Positions 51,565 to 64,000 are shown, counted from the stretch's first letter. The stretch is 64,000 nucleotides of DNA from Candidatus Peregrinibacteria bacterium (GCA_018655275.1 JABIJZ010000009.1:110283-174282); one strand, 5' to 3'. The notes: generated by a model from the letters alone, not told the origin. Numbers and translations: made by a program.

Positions 51565-52026
51565 CTAAAGGTTCTCAAGCTGTTTTAGAAGATCTGCTTC
51601 TGTTTGTTGTTCTTGTGCCTCGGAAGCAGATTCTTGTTTCTGAAGCTCAGCCTTCCTGGCTTTGATTTCTTCTTCATTGAATTCTTTGCCGTATTTCTTG
51701 TCGATATCTTTCATTTCCTTTTCATAATCCTGGTCAAGTTTTGACAATTGGTCTTTTTCATTCACCAAAATATCTCTGAATTTACTTATCTGCTCTTCGG
51801 TCATTATAGGCAAAATCTGAAGCCAATACTCACGCTCATCCGCATCCATAGATTCAGTTTCGAATATCAATTTAACAAGATCCGGGAAAACTTCTCGAAC
51901 AAGCTTCGGAATAATGTAATAGGCCTCAACTTCTTTTATATATTGCTCGTTTGATTTTGTTGGATCTACCTTTACCAAAGAACTTTTGTTGCCAGCCCCA
52001 TCTTTTTTAGAATCGTCTTGAGTCAT
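51565..52026 (-). CDS. Unrecognised coiled-coil protein
   Basis: A 153-aa, highly charged, soluble protein. The last 80 residues look like one long coiled coil (EKDQLSKLDQDYEKEMKDIDKKYGKE, EEIKARKAELQKQESASEAQEQQTEADLLKQLENL). The middle contains AYYIIPKLVREVFPDLVKLIFETESMDADEREYWLQILPIM. No family recognised. It is the last gene of a three-gene set (51565-53800) of unknowns transcribed together. Confidence 0.6.
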   Translation of the reverse strand: MTQDDSKKDGAGNKSSLVKVDPTKSNEQYIKEVEAYYIIPKLVREVFPDLVKLIFETESMDADEREYWLQILPIMTEEQISKFRDILVNEKDQLSKLDQDYEKEMKDIDKKYGKEFNEEEIKARKAELQKQESASEAQEQQTEADLLKQLENL

Positions 52027-52074
52027 TTTTAAAATTTTATTTCAGAAGGATTATACAATCGATATCAATTATTT

Positions 52075-53403
52075 TCAACTTTCAGCTTTTGCTTTCACTG
52101 CCTCCTTCTTTGCTGCTTTCACCGCAGCATCTCCAGGAAGGAACGCACCTCGGAATTTCAATTCAGGGGACATAGCAGTTTTGAATCCATAAATTTGACT
52201 CATAAATTGTTCAGCACCTGTAGGATCTTCATTGCTGCCAGACATAACAGAGCTCAAACTCTTACCAAAATCAGTAACAGTAGTTAATCCACTGTCAGTA
52301 TGAATTCGCAAAGCCCCATCAGGACCCACAACTCCACACACGACATCTATCCCTCCTTTCGGTGATGCCAAATTGAAAAACAACACACTACCTGGCGGCA
52401 TCTTTGTCATCCCAGCGATAATATCGTAGTCCAAAACTTGATTGAAAGCTTTGTTATGCATCAATTGCGCATACAAAATTTCAGGATCCCCAGTCTTATC
52501 AAAATTCTGGAAATCTTTATCCCAACCACCAGTCATAGAGGTCAATTGTTTGTAAGCAAAATGTGCCGAAATGGCAGAATCGTCATGGTCCAGCTCCCCT
52601 CTATTAATAGCTGAAATCTCTTCTTCTGCAGTCTTGTTCAAATTCGCTATAAACTTATCCAAAGCTGCTCCAAAATCCGGATTATTGTCATCAAAATCAA
52701 GATTGTAATAATGGATAAACGACATCAATTCATCATGCGCAACATTAGCGCCTTTCTCATCATTAGTTTCAACAGAGTCTTTATAAGTTTCTACAAGTTT
52801 GAAAATTCTGCTATTCGCAAAAACTTTATCCAAATCTTCTCCAGAAAATTTCACGTCCTTATGCAGAGCACCAATAACAGCCGAATATTCTTTAGCACCC
52901 ATATTGAACCCAAACCATTTTTCGAGCATTGTACAGACCTGCGCACCTCCCCTCAAAAGCACAGAGTCTCGATTCTCAGGCTTGTTGGCCTCTTTCCTCA
53001 ACATCTCTCCTGCAGTCCTAGCAGCAACCATATCATTCATTCCTTTCAATGCAGAAAATCCTTCAACAAGGTTACCGGAAACACCCGCCAAGTTTTCAGC
53101 CACGCCAAGCTCCATTAGCCTCTTTTTCGCCTCTTTGGCAGTGGTTGGCACCTCAGTCCCAGTTTCAGTCTCAGTTTTAAGACCATTTCCGACGTCCCCG
53201 GAGTTTTCAGTTTGTTCATCTAGGGAGCTAGCAATAGAATCCTTCTTCCTGGCATCTCTTGTTTCAGCAAGAGAAACTCTCCTCCGTGCTCCTTCAGCAG
53301 TTCTCTCAGCAAAAACAGGGATCTTTACTTCAGGCTCTCCAACAGTAGCCGCAACCTGCGGCTTATTTCCCTCACCACTACCTGGTGTTTCTGATCCTCC
53401 CAT
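52075..53403 (-). CDS. Unrecognised 442-aa protein
   Basis: No family recognised. The first 100 residues are disordered, rich in Gly, Thr, Glu and Ala (ETPGSGEGNKPQVAAT, TETETGTEVPTTAKEA). The rest is ordered and mixed: VAENLAGVSGNLVEGFSALKGMNDMVA, KWFGFNMGAKEYSAVIGALHKDVKF, MPPGSVLFFNLASPKGGIDVVCGVVGPDGALRIHTD near residue 340-375. That last part reads like a small hydrolase- or NlpC-like fold with a Cys and His, but no motif is firm. Middle gene of the unknown set; start 4 nt after the previous stop. Confidence 0.6.
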   Translation of the reverse strand: MGGSETPGSGEGNKPQVAATVGEPEVKIPVFAERTAEGARRRVSLAETRDARKKDSIASSLDEQTENSGDVGNGLKTETETGTEVPTTAKEAKKRLMELGVAENLAGVSGNLVEGFSALKGMNDMVAARTAGEMLRKEANKPENRDSVLLRGGAQVCTMLEKWFGFNMGAKEYSAVIGALHKDVKFSGEDLDKVFANSRIFKLVETYKDSVETNDEKGANVAHDELMSFIHYYNLDFDDNNPDFGAALDKFIANLNKTAEEEISAINRGELDHDDSAISAHFAYKQLTSMTGGWDKDFQNFDKTGDPEILYAQLMHNKAFNQVLDYDIIAGMTKMPPGSVLFFNLASPKGGIDVVCGVVGPDGALRIHTDSGLTTVTDFGKSLSSVMSGSNEDPTGAEQFMSQIYGFKTAMSPELKFRGAFLPGDAAVKAAKKEAVKAKAES

Positions 53404-53407
53404 AAAA

Positions 53408-53800
53408 CTAAATTATAAATATATTACCGGTATCTTTTTCCAATCTTTCCTTAGTCAATCGAACCTGCTCAACAAGATTTTGCATCTGATAACTATCAGG
53501 TGATCCAATATCGTGGAGCCCTTTTATGTCTCTCAACCTTGCCAATAAACTAACAGCACTAAGATCAGTTTCACCTTGAGCTTTCTCAGACAAACCTTCG
53601 TAAACAGATTGGTTGATAATACTCGACGGAGACATCAGGTTGATATCACCATCTTCAATCTTTTTAATAACATCATCCAAAAAAGTTTTGTTCTTCTCGT
53701 CAACGCCCTGAGGATCAACCAAAGGCTCATTTAGATGATTTTGTTCCTCCTGAGACAACTCGGCTATCATATCTTGTTGTTTTTGATCAGAATCTGACAT
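53408..53800 (-). CDS. Unrecognised acidic 130-aa protein
   Basis: A soluble acidic protein (MIAELSQEEQNHLNEPLVD, NKTFLDDVIKKIEDGDINLMSPSSIINQSVYEGLSEKAQ, VSLLARLRDIKGLHDIGSPDSYQMQNLVEQVRLTKERLE). It is helical with no export signal; no family recognised. First gene of the three-gene set and divergent from ligA (66 nt between starts). The set's close spacing suggests a common complex or process, unknown. Confidence 0.6.
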   Translation of the reverse strand: MSDSDQKQQDMIAELSQEEQNHLNEPLVDPQGVDEKNKTFLDDVIKKIEDGDINLMSPSSIINQSVYEGLSEKAQGETDLSAVSLLARLRDIKGLHDIGSPDSYQMQNLVEQVRLTKERLEKDTGNIFII

Positions 53801-53824
53801 AAAATTAGTTTAATAAATCCCTAA

Positions 53825-57558
<3,734 letters not shown>

Positions 57559-57594
57559 AAAAATTTGATAATTGCCAAATACTGGAAGTTCATT

Positions 57595-58680
57595 CTAACA
57601 TAAGCAAACTTTTTTCAAAGATTTTTCAAAATTTTCTCTACCAAATTGTAGAGAATGTTTCCTTATTTTAGTTGGGCTATAATTTTTTTCATTATGAATC
57701 AAGCGGGCAAGTCCATCCTCAAACGATCCAACACTATCTTCGTAGAAAAATTCTCCAGTCTCTCCAGGGATGACAGTTTCAAGCAGACCGCCTTTGCCAT
57801 AGGCAAGAACAGGCTTTCCACAAGCCATGGCTTCCACAGGTACAATTCCAAAATCCTCTTCTCCAGGAAAGAGCAGGGCTCTACAATTTTGCATGTACTC
57901 TTGAACCTCCTCGTCCTTTTTGAATCCAAGGAAATCAATGTTGTCTGCCGCAATCGCTTCCAAATATTTTTTGTGAGGACCTTCACCGATAATAACCAAA
58001 CGATGTCCGATTTTATTGAACAACTGGACAGCTAGGTCGATTTTTTTGTAAGGAGTTAATGTCGAAACAATCAAAAAATAATCACTATCCTTTGGCCCGA
58101 CCTTGAAACGATCAACATCAACTGGGGGATAGATGACTTCACTCTCGGCACGATAATATTTCTTCAGACGCTTCGCTACATGCGCAGAATTCGCGATATA
58201 CAAATCAGGACGTCCAGCCGCAACTTGATCCCATTCTCTCAAATTCCGGATAAGCCAAGCGTACAAACCTTTTTTCAAACCAGTAATGTTGTTTTCCAAA
58301 AGATATTCAGCACTATGATCCCAGGCATAACGCATAGGGGAGTGGCAATAACAAACATGTTTGGTGTTAGACGGCACAAGTAACCCATGAGCAAATGCAG
58401 AGCTCGAACTAATCACCAAATCGTACTCAGAAAAATCCATCTCCTCCATCGCTCTTGGCATCTGGTGCGTAAAAAGTCTGTGAAATTTACGAACCATAGA
58501 AGGGTATTTCTGCAGAAAAGATGTTCTCACCCTTTCGGCAGGAAACATCTCTCCACAAACCTTCTCATCATAAAGCAGAGTATATATTGGGGCATCGGGA
58601 TACATTTCGCTCAGAACCTTTAACACTCGTTCTGCGCCACCCAATTTCAACAAAAAATCATGGACTAAAGCAATTTTCAT
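57595..58680 (-). CDS. GT4-family glycosyltransferase
   Basis: A 361-aa retaining glycosyltransferase with GT-B fold, probably acting on cell-envelope glycans with a nucleotide sugar donor. MKIALVHDFLLKLGGAERVLKVL at the start, CYCHSPMRYAWDH near 110, ANSAHVAKRLKKYY near 165, VSTLTPYKKIDLAVQLFNKIG near 210, IIGEGPHKKYLE near 230 and FPGEEDFGIVPVEAMACGKPVLAYGKGG near 270 (E-x7-E of GT4). Start set at MKIALVHDF (58680). It lies 13 nt after the small lipoprotein gene on the same strand. Acceptor unknown. Confidence 0.9.
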   Translation of the reverse strand: MKIALVHDFLLKLGGAERVLKVLSEMYPDAPIYTLLYDEKVCGEMFPAERVRTSFLQKYPSMVRKFHRLFTHQMPRAMEEMDFSEYDLVISSSSAFAHGLLVPSNTKHVCYCHSPMRYAWDHSAEYLLENNITGLKKGLYAWLIRNLREWDQVAAGRPDLYIANSAHVAKRLKKYYRAESEVIYPPVDVDRFKVGPKDSDYFLIVSTLTPYKKIDLAVQLFNKIGHRLVIIGEGPHKKYLEAIAADNIDFLGFKKDEEVQEYMQNCRALLFPGEEDFGIVPVEAMACGKPVLAYGKGGLLETVIPGETGEFFYEDSVGSFEDGLARLIHNEKNYSPTKIRKHSLQFGRENFEKSLKKVCLC

Positions 58681-58693
58681 ATCTACTTCATAC

Positions 58694-59002
58694 CTAAAAC
58701 GAGCTTCCAAAGCAATCCATTACACCTTGTTGGACAGCTTCTATAACTTCTTCGTCAAACTGATAGCTATCACTCAAAGATTGCATAGCAACTTCATCAT
58801 TTACATCAAAACCATATTCAGCGAAGACATCCATACTCAATGCCAAAGCGCCTTCTAAGTCATTTTGCATTTCAGGGTTTTCAACTATCTGGCAAGCCAG
58901 GTCAACAGAAGCTGCAACGAATCTATCCTTTTCGCTCATCTCACCTCCACAGCTTGTTAAAAACAAACTTCCAACGACGAGTGCGATAATAATCTTTTTC
59001 AT
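58694..59002 (-). CDS. Small predicted lipoprotein
   Basis: A 102-aa protein with signal KKIIIALVVGSLFLTSCGGE; lipobox FLTSC gives lipidated Cys18. The mature part is acidic and helical (DRFVAASVDLACQIVENPEMQNDLEGALALSMDVFAEYGFDVNDE, then EEVIEAVQQGVMDCFG), with two more cysteines (ACQI and DCFG) that may pair. No family recognised; its placement directly before a glycosyltransferase suggests an envelope role. Confidence 0.7.
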   Translation of the reverse strand: MKKIIIALVVGSLFLTSCGGEMSEKDRFVAASVDLACQIVENPEMQNDLEGALALSMDVFAEYGFDVNDEVAMQSLSDSYQFDEEVIEAVQQGVMDCFGSSF

Positions 59003-59066
59003 AATTCAAACAGGTTAAAAATACCAGTAAATACTTCCATTACAGGTATAAAAAGTCAACGAAAGG

Positions 59067-60806
59067 CTATTCCCATATTTTTGAAAGGTGTTCTGCGTCA
59101 AGGGTGTTGATGACGTCTTTTGCGGTTAGCCAACCGCGTCTTGCAACGAAAATACCGTATTTCAAAAGTTTGTATTGATTGGCGTCGTGGCCGTCACTAT
59201 TTATCGCAATTTTCACACCTTTGTCTTTGGCCATTCTCGCATAAACATCGATGAGATCCAGCCTCAAAGGATTTGAATTGATCTCGATGGCGACGTTGTT
59301 TGCTTTGCATGCATCTATGATTTTAGACATATCCATGTCCATCGGCCCTCTCTTGTTTATCAGGCGTCCACTTGGGTGTCCCAGTATTTTTGAGTAAGGA
59401 TTCTCGATCGCTGCAATGATCCGCTTTGTTTGTGCTTCCTTTGATAAGCGTGGGTGCATGTGAGCAGATATCACGACAATATCTAGTTGTTTCAGAATTT
59501 CTTCGTCGTAATCCAGACTTCCGTCTTTCATGATGTCGACTTCACTTCCTTTGAAAATTTTAAATCCCTTAAGTTTTTTATTAATTTTGTCGATTTCCTT
59601 CCATTGGTTTTGGATTCTTTCGGAACTCATCCCATTCGCGACGCTGACGGTAGAAGAATGATCGGTCATTGCAATGTATTTGAATCCAGCTTCTTGATAT
59701 GTTTTCGCAATATCCTCGATCTTGCTTTTGCCATCGCTCCAATCACTATGCAGGTGCAGATCTCCTTTCAAATCCGAAAGCTCGACGACCTTCGGCAATT
59801 TTTTCGATTTCGCTTTCTCGATTTCGTCCTGGCCCTTTCGCATCTCAGGAATGATGTAAGGCAGTCCGACCGCTTTGAAGACAGTCTTTTCTTCTTTGCA
59901 CGTGATCAGCTCCCCGGTTTTCACTTTGAAGACCCCGTATTCGTTGACCTTCAGCCCTTTTCTTTTTGCCAAGTCTCGGATTTTGATGTTGTGTTCTTTG
60001 CTGCCTGTAAAATAATGAAGCGCAGCTCCAAAAGCATCTTCATCCACAACTCTCAAATCAACCTGCATCCCACTTCCCAAAATAACTGCCGATTTTGTGT
60101 CACCACTCGCAATCACTTTCAAAACCTCACTATATTTAGCAAAATGATCCATTATATTCGCTACAACTTCTTTCGAATTTTTTCCGCTAACCGCAACCAA
60201 CAAATCAACATCTCCAATAGTCTCTTTTCTCCGGCGCAAACTGCCAGCATACTCAATTTTTTTCACGCCCTTACATTTCTTCATATACTCAATGTAATGC
60301 TCAGCTTCCATCAACGCTTCACTTATCATAACTCTCTCCAAATCAAATTTAGAATGCTCATCCAGAGCCTCCAGAACTTCGTTCTGACTCTTTTCACCCA
60401 TCCCCGGCAAGGTTGCCAACATTCCGTCTTTCGCAGCTTTCTTAAGCCCCTTCAAATCAGTGATACGAAGCTCACTATAAAACAGCTTCACTTTCTTCGG
60501 GCCCACCCCACGAAGCCTCAGCATCTCCAACAATCCAGAAGGAATCGATTCCCGAATCCTCTCCAGCTCAAGCGACGTCCCATCAGTCAAAAGACTATAA
60601 ATAAGATTCTTCATGTTCACGCCGATCCCAGGAATCTTCTCAAGATCTTTTGGATTCCTATCAACAATAGTGCGCAAATCTTTCGGATAACTCAAAACAC
60701 TTCTCGCTGCATTATGATACGCATTCACACGAAAACGATTCTCCCCTTTGATTTCCAGGATATCTCCAATTTCTTGTAAGACCTGTGATATTTGTTTGTT
60801 ATCCAT
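59067..60806 (-). CDS. polX: DNA polymerase/3'-5' exonuclease PolX
   Basis: Repair polymerase of 579 aa with a C-terminal PHP exonuclease. Helix-hairpin-helix segments are IPGIGVNMKNLIYSLL and RGVGPKKVKLFYSELRI. The polymerase motif is GSLRRRKETIGDVDLLVAVS near 190 (DxD). The fingers/thumb region has YFTGSKEHNIKIRDLAKRKGLKVNEYGVF near 270. The PHP part has DLHLHSDWSDGKSKI near 350, AMTDHSS near 382, SAHMHPRL near 450 and GHPSGRLINKRG, with INSDGHDANQYKLLKYG at the end. Complete, usual length (about 570). Confidence 0.95.
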   Translation of the reverse strand: MDNKQISQVLQEIGDILEIKGENRFRVNAYHNAARSVLSYPKDLRTIVDRNPKDLEKIPGIGVNMKNLIYSLLTDGTSLELERIRESIPSGLLEMLRLRGVGPKKVKLFYSELRITDLKGLKKAAKDGMLATLPGMGEKSQNEVLEALDEHSKFDLERVMISEALMEAEHYIEYMKKCKGVKKIEYAGSLRRRKETIGDVDLLVAVSGKNSKEVVANIMDHFAKYSEVLKVIASGDTKSAVILGSGMQVDLRVVDEDAFGAALHYFTGSKEHNIKIRDLAKRKGLKVNEYGVFKVKTGELITCKEEKTVFKAVGLPYIIPEMRKGQDEIEKAKSKKLPKVVELSDLKGDLHLHSDWSDGKSKIEDIAKTYQEAGFKYIAMTDHSSTVSVANGMSSERIQNQWKEIDKINKKLKGFKIFKGSEVDIMKDGSLDYDEEILKQLDIVVISAHMHPRLSKEAQTKRIIAAIENPYSKILGHPSGRLINKRGPMDMDMSKIIDACKANNVAIEINSNPLRLDLIDVYARMAKDKGVKIAINSDGHDANQYKLLKYGIFVARRGWLTAKDVINTLDAEHLSKIWE

Positions 60807-60814
60807 GAAATTTA

Positions 60815-61927
60815 TTACTTACTCAGCACATCATAGGTTTTCTTCACTGCTTTCTCCCACGTAAATTCATCAAGTCTGCCCAACCCTTTCTCAACCAGCT
60901 CATTCGCATAATCTTTGTCACTAGCAAGCTTATCAAGCCCCCTGGCAATTGAAGAGGCATCGAAAGGATCGCAATACAACGCCGCATCGCCAGCAACCTC
61001 AGGCATCGAAGACACATGCGAAGTCAGCACAGGTTTTTTATAAGTAAACGCCTCCAAAATAGGGAACCCAAAACCTTCGTACAAAGACGGAAACGCAAAA
61101 ACAGAACAATTTTTATAAAGATAGGCCTTCTCCTGCTCGTCGACATAGCCAGGCATCAAAACTTTTTCAGAAATTTTCAGCTCGCGCACTTTGTCCAAAA
61201 TCTCCTCGAACCCAACGCCTCGCTTTCCGGCCAAAACCAGCCGCCATTCAGGATGATCCTTAACGAAAGTCGCAAAGGCCTCGACCAATTTCGCGAGATT
61301 CTTCTTGCTCTCAAGTCGTCCCACAAAAAATACATAAGGATTCTCTTTCCCATCGAATCCAAAATACTCAAGATTCTCAGAAACCTTGTCCTCGTCCAGA
61401 TGTTTGTTTTTCTTGAACCCGTGAGGGACAACCACAATCTTATCGGTAGGACATTTGAAAAGTTGAACGAGATCCTGCTTCGTCGCGCTACTCGGAACAA
61501 TTATTTTCGATGCATGCTTCACCGCATATTTTGTACTCCAATTCAGATGCCAATAAGCAAAACGCGAATACGATTTTTTCAAATAACGAAAAGCAGTATC
61601 GTGGATGGTAACCACAGAAAAAGCAGGCCGAATCAAAGGCAAAGTATGTGCCGGAACAAAAAGAACATCTGGTGGATTTTTCCGCATCTCCATCGACAAT
61701 TTCCAAAGCGTCCAAAGTCTCCTCGCCGGCAAAATCCGCTTCCTGATTTTGCGCGGATGCTCAAGCTCTTTCGGTATTTTGAATTCCCGAGGAGCATAAA
61801 GCACAACTTCGTTGAGCTCTCGTTTTAAAGCCTCGCCAATAATCCCATTAGTAATATGGTAACTGTACCATTCAACGCCGGTCGCAGTGTCGTGTCTGTA
61901 CCTAGATGCATCTATTCCGATTTTCAT
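60815..61927 (-). CDS. GT4-family glycosyltransferase
   Basis: A 370-aa GT-B glycosyltransferase. MKIGIDASRYRHDTATGVEWYSYHI at the start, DVLFVPAHTLPLIRPAFSVVTIHDTAFRYL near 90-120, VPSSATKQDLVQLF near 160, VVPHGFKKNKHLD, FFVGRLESKKNLAKLVEAFATFV near 215 and FPSLYEGFGFPILEAFTYKKPVLTSHVSSMPEVAGDAALYCDPFD near 290-335 with the E-x7-E signature. Close to mannosyltransferases of the WbaZ/MtfB sort in pattern. It lies 8 nt upstream of polX in the same direction. Donor and acceptor unknown. Confidence 0.92.
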   Translation of the reverse strand: MKIGIDASRYRHDTATGVEWYSYHITNGIIGEALKRELNEVVLYAPREFKIPKELEHPRKIRKRILPARRLWTLWKLSMEMRKNPPDVLFVPAHTLPLIRPAFSVVTIHDTAFRYLKKSYSRFAYWHLNWSTKYAVKHASKIIVPSSATKQDLVQLFKCPTDKIVVVPHGFKKNKHLDEDKVSENLEYFGFDGKENPYVFFVGRLESKKNLAKLVEAFATFVKDHPEWRLVLAGKRGVGFEEILDKVRELKISEKVLMPGYVDEQEKAYLYKNCSVFAFPSLYEGFGFPILEAFTYKKPVLTSHVSSMPEVAGDAALYCDPFDASSIARGLDKLASDKDYANELVEKGLGRLDEFTWEKAVKKTYDVLSK

Positions 61928-61942
61928 GGGTTCATTATAGGG

Positions 61943-62659
61943 TCATCCTCTCGCAAGAACAAACCCTAATACTTTCCCAGCCCCAGCCTTTTTCAAAACT
62001 TTCGCACATTCGTTCAAAGTTGCCCCAGTCGTACAAACGTCATCGATCAGCACAATATTTCGTCCTTCGATGCGCGAATTGTGTTTTATCGAGAACGCAT
62101 TATTCAAATTTCTCAAACGCCCAGCACGATCCAATCGAGCCTGATGAGGTGTATTTTTCACGCGGATAAGAACAGATCTCAACTCCCAATCAAATTCAAT
62201 CTCCTTTGCCAATAAATAAGCTTGGTTAAAACCTCTTTCACGAAACCTTTTTGAATGAAGGGGGACGGGTACCATAACCGCACCATCGAAATCTTGTTCA
62301 AAAAATTTATTCAAAATCTCGACTTGCTCAACATAAAAATGCCCAAGCACATCAGTCAATTCCTCGGAATACTTATATTTGAATCTTTCTATGATTTTTT
62401 TCAAAACGCCAGTCTTGTCATACCGACTACAAACAACCAGGTGGTCAAACGACGAAGGGTAGCCAAAAAGTCCATCTCGACATTGCCCACCACAAAAACT
62501 CCCTCGCGGAGAAGCTCGCCTACAATGAGGACAAACCTGAGAATCCAAAAGCCGAACTCCCGAAACACACCCATCACAAACAAGCACGTCAGGCTTTCCG
62601 CACCCAACACATTTCACAGGGAAAACAAAATCCAAAACTTTTCTGACACAAGCAATCAT
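61943..62659 (-). CDS. comF: ComF-family phosphoribosyltransferase-like protein
   Basis: A 238-aa protein. The N-terminal zinc ribbon has four visible Cys pairs (KCVGCGKPDVLVCDGCV, VCPHCRRASPRGSFCGGQC) near 15-60. The C-terminal phosphoribosyltransferase fold has VPVPLHSKRFRERGFNQAYLLAKEI near 130, TPHQARLDRAGRLRNLNNAF and the PRPP loop NIVLIDDVCTTGATLNECA near 205. ComF is needed for DNA uptake in naturally competent bacteria, and the pilin-like genes elsewhere in the window fit such a system. Function here is inferred. 15 nt upstream of the GT4 gene. Confidence 0.92.
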   Translation of the reverse strand: MIACVRKVLDFVFPVKCVGCGKPDVLVCDGCVSGVRLLDSQVCPHCRRASPRGSFCGGQCRDGLFGYPSSFDHLVVCSRYDKTGVLKKIIERFKYKYSEELTDVLGHFYVEQVEILNKFFEQDFDGAVMVPVPLHSKRFRERGFNQAYLLAKEIEFDWELRSVLIRVKNTPHQARLDRAGRLRNLNNAFSIKHNSRIEGRNIVLIDDVCTTGATLNECAKVLKKAGAGKVLGFVLARG

Positions 62660-62798
62660 GCCGAAACGATAGCAGACCGACCTTACAGAAAGCTTACAAA
62701 ATCCTTAAATTTTCCTTAAATCATATTAGCGGTTGTAGCAGGCAACATTCTTCTCACAATTGCATACCAAAAAAATAGCCCACACCTCCAAAGAACTA

Positions 62799-63548
62799 TT
62801 ATTCTTCAAAACCGAGCACATATCTTTCGAAAACTTCCTCAGTATTTTCACGGAATGGTTTTAAAAATTCTTCACTCAAAATAGCTCTTGGTTGTAATGG
62901 CCAAGGACTAGGATGCCTAGAAATTTGACTTGGATATTTATCAATAGCACGATTTTTAGCAGCAAGGGCGGCGCCAGAGATATCATTCCTTACTGTCTCA
63001 ACGACTTCACGGCCCCTTCTATCAGTCACAACTCCATCACCAACTTCGGCTCTTTCAACGTCACAAGAGGTCCATGCAGTATATTCATTAACAGTAATTG
63101 GAGTCATTTTTTGGTCTATTGTTTCAATAGCATTAAGCACAATTTCATTAGTTGCAACATGGTCAGGATGGCAATCTTCCTGAGAAGGAATATAAATTTC
63201 ATCTGGCCAAGCCTCCAAAAGAAGAGCCTTTACCCGTTCTCTCGCAGCAGCTATATGATGGATTAATTCACCATCAGGAAAATTCAAAAACGTTAAATTA
63301 GAAGGCGGTATACCAAGCTCCGCAGTTGCATCTGATACTTCTTTCTTTCTCACAACTGCGACTTCATCAGGGGTGGGGTTTTCTGAGACACAAAGGTCTA
63401 TTAGATGAGAGCCTCTACTGTCAGTCATGTATACAACAAGCACTTTGAAACCTTCTCTAAGCTTATTGACGATAGTCCCGCCACAATTAAAAGTTTCATC
63501 ATCAAGATGTGGCGCAAACACAACAATACTCTTACCTACTTCGCTCAT
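62799..63548 (-). CDS. PIG-L/LmbE-family deacetylase
   Basis: A 249-aa zinc hydrolase of the N-acetylglucosaminyl deacetylase fold. The metal/catalytic motif is FAPHLDDETFNCGGTI at 11-26 (A-H-x-D-D), followed by VYMTDSRGSH near 40, VRKKEVSDATAELGI near 65, LNFPDGEL near 88 and the second metal motif EDCHPDHVATNEIV near 125. Substrate may be an amino-sugar of the envelope, in line with the nearby glycosyltransferases, but many family members act on small molecules. It starts at 63548 and stands apart from comF by 139 nt. Confidence 0.88.
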   Translation of the reverse strand: MSEVGKSIVVFAPHLDDETFNCGGTIVNKLREGFKVLVVYMTDSRGSHLIDLCVSENPTPDEVAVVRKKEVSDATAELGIPPSNLTFLNFPDGELIHHIAAARERVKALLLEAWPDEIYIPSQEDCHPDHVATNEIVLNAIETIDQKMTPITVNEYTAWTSCDVERAEVGDGVVTDRRGREVVETVRNDISGAALAAKNRAIDKYPSQISRHPSPWPLQPRAILSEEFLKPFRENTEEVFERYVLGFEE

Positions 63549-63636
63549 TTGATGTAATTAAAATTAGGAACAAATCTATCACGATTCCACAATAGAAGTC
63601 AAAACTAAAAGCCTAGACTATATGAAAGAGAGAATT

Positions 63637-63712
63637 TGGTGGGCGATAGTGGGTTCGAACCACTGACCTCGCCGAAGTCAACGGCGCGCTCTACCAGCTG
63701 AGCTAATCGCCC
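63637..63712 (-). tRNA. tRNA-Val(GAC)
   Basis: 76 nt with encoded CCA, minus strand. Acceptor GGGCGAT pairs with ATCGCCC, D-arm GCTCAGCTGGTAGAGC, anticodon stem CGCCG/CGGCG with loop TTGACTT (GAC), T-arm GGTTCGAAC. Confidence 0.95.
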
Positions 63713-63775
63713 GAGAGAAAAGCATTAAAGAGCTCACGAATTCTAAACAGGTTTGTTGAATAAGTCCAGATTTTA

Positions 63776-63804
63776 TTGCAAAATAAGCTTTGATTGTGTA
63801 AAAT
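63776..63804 (+). promoter_or_regulatory. Promoter of the Pro/Gly-rich gene
   Basis: TTGCAA (63776-63781), 17-nt spacer, TAAAAT (63799-63804), 26 nt before the ATG at 63831. Confidence 0.6.
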
Positions 63805-63830
63805 TACCACTTGAACTAACAACTAATATT

Positions 63831-64000
63831 ATGACTGATCCAAACCCAAATCCAGGACAAGATCCTGCTAATAACGGAGGAGCACCAACTCCACCACCAC
63901 CAGCGGGAGGAGGAGCACCGACTCCACCACCACCGCCACCAGCGGGGGGAGGAGGAACACCAACTCCGCCACCACCACCCCCACCACCAGGAGGAGGATA
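63831..64000 (+). CDS. Pro/Gly-rich protein, N-terminal part (runs off the window)
   Basis: The first 56 codons are visible. MTDPNPNPGQDPANNGG is followed by repeated blocks of GGAPTPPPP type with growing proline runs and Gly-rich spacers. This is a disordered N-terminus such as is found before membrane domains in some CPR and actinobacterial proteins; the domain that follows lies beyond base 64000. Own promoter upstream, divergent from tRNA-Val. Function unknown. Confidence 0.7.
   Translation, partial: MTDPNPNPGQDPANNGGAPTPPPPAGGGAPTPPPPPPAGGGGTPTPPPPPPPPGGG

Overview
The window looks like a chromosome segment from a small-genome bacterium of the Patescibacteria/CPR type. The genes are tightly packed, neighbouring stop and start codons often overlap, Shine-Dalgarno sequences are mostly absent, many short acidic proteins are unrecognised, and the set includes sortase, ComF, PolX, type IV pilin-like proteins, TsaB and a lone NadA. 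TGA is used as an ordinary stop codon (aroD, the TM0106-type nuclease), so this is not a lineage that reads UGA as glycine. Peregrinibacteria or a relative is my guess; no marker seen here proves it.

Layout. 1-3037: the distal half of an F1Fo ATP synthase operon, with an AtpI-like gene and atpB placed after the F1 genes. It is followed by a strongly folded intergenic stretch ending in a terminator. 3463-12890: an acidic unknown protein, then nadA, mnmA, a lipoprotein, a beta-CASP nuclease, a CapA-like protein, rlmH, rnhA, trxA and unknowns, with a folded 350-nt spacer. 13012-19087: tsaB, rsmI, three pilin-like genes and leuS. 19152-26136: unknown envelope proteins, a membrane-anchored PAS protein, corA, rpsO with a histone-like tail, and pnp. 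26159-27808: a large protein with a HicA-like C-terminal domain.

27870-about 41640: tRNA-Gly(GCC) with an integrated element. A large serine recombinase ends inside the 3' end of the tRNA. The minus-strand arm carries the recombinase, a zinc-ribbon protein, a ribbon-helix-helix protein, a primase/TOPRIM/ATPase, two small accessory genes and a 427-aa protein. The plus-strand arm carries a type IIG-like restriction-methylase, a small basic protein, a Cas4/RecB-like plus DEDD nuclease, a second copy of a 50-aa protein, a DinD-like protein and an unknown. No capsid or conjugation genes are visible, so it resembles an integrative plasmid or satellite that combines self-replication with defence. 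Two of its operons have unusual leaders. The recombinase leader has two interleaved long inverted repeats that would form a pseudoknot or two alternative hairpins. The methylase leader has a 129-nt stem plus a second nested hairpin. In both, the predicted transcription start falls on the first base of the fold.

41980-64000: back to chromosomal genes. These include a TSUP permease, tRNA-Phe, a ribosome hibernation factor, a CDF transporter fused to a NifX-like domain, aroD, ychF, a RelA/SpoT protein with a C-terminal membrane domain, sortase, three unknown genes, ligA, dnaX, two GT4 glycosyltransferases, polX, comF, a PIG-L deacetylase, tRNA-Val and the start of a Pro/Gly-rich protein. Several isolated genes have near-consensus promoters (TTGACA-like, 17-nt spacer, TATAAT-like).
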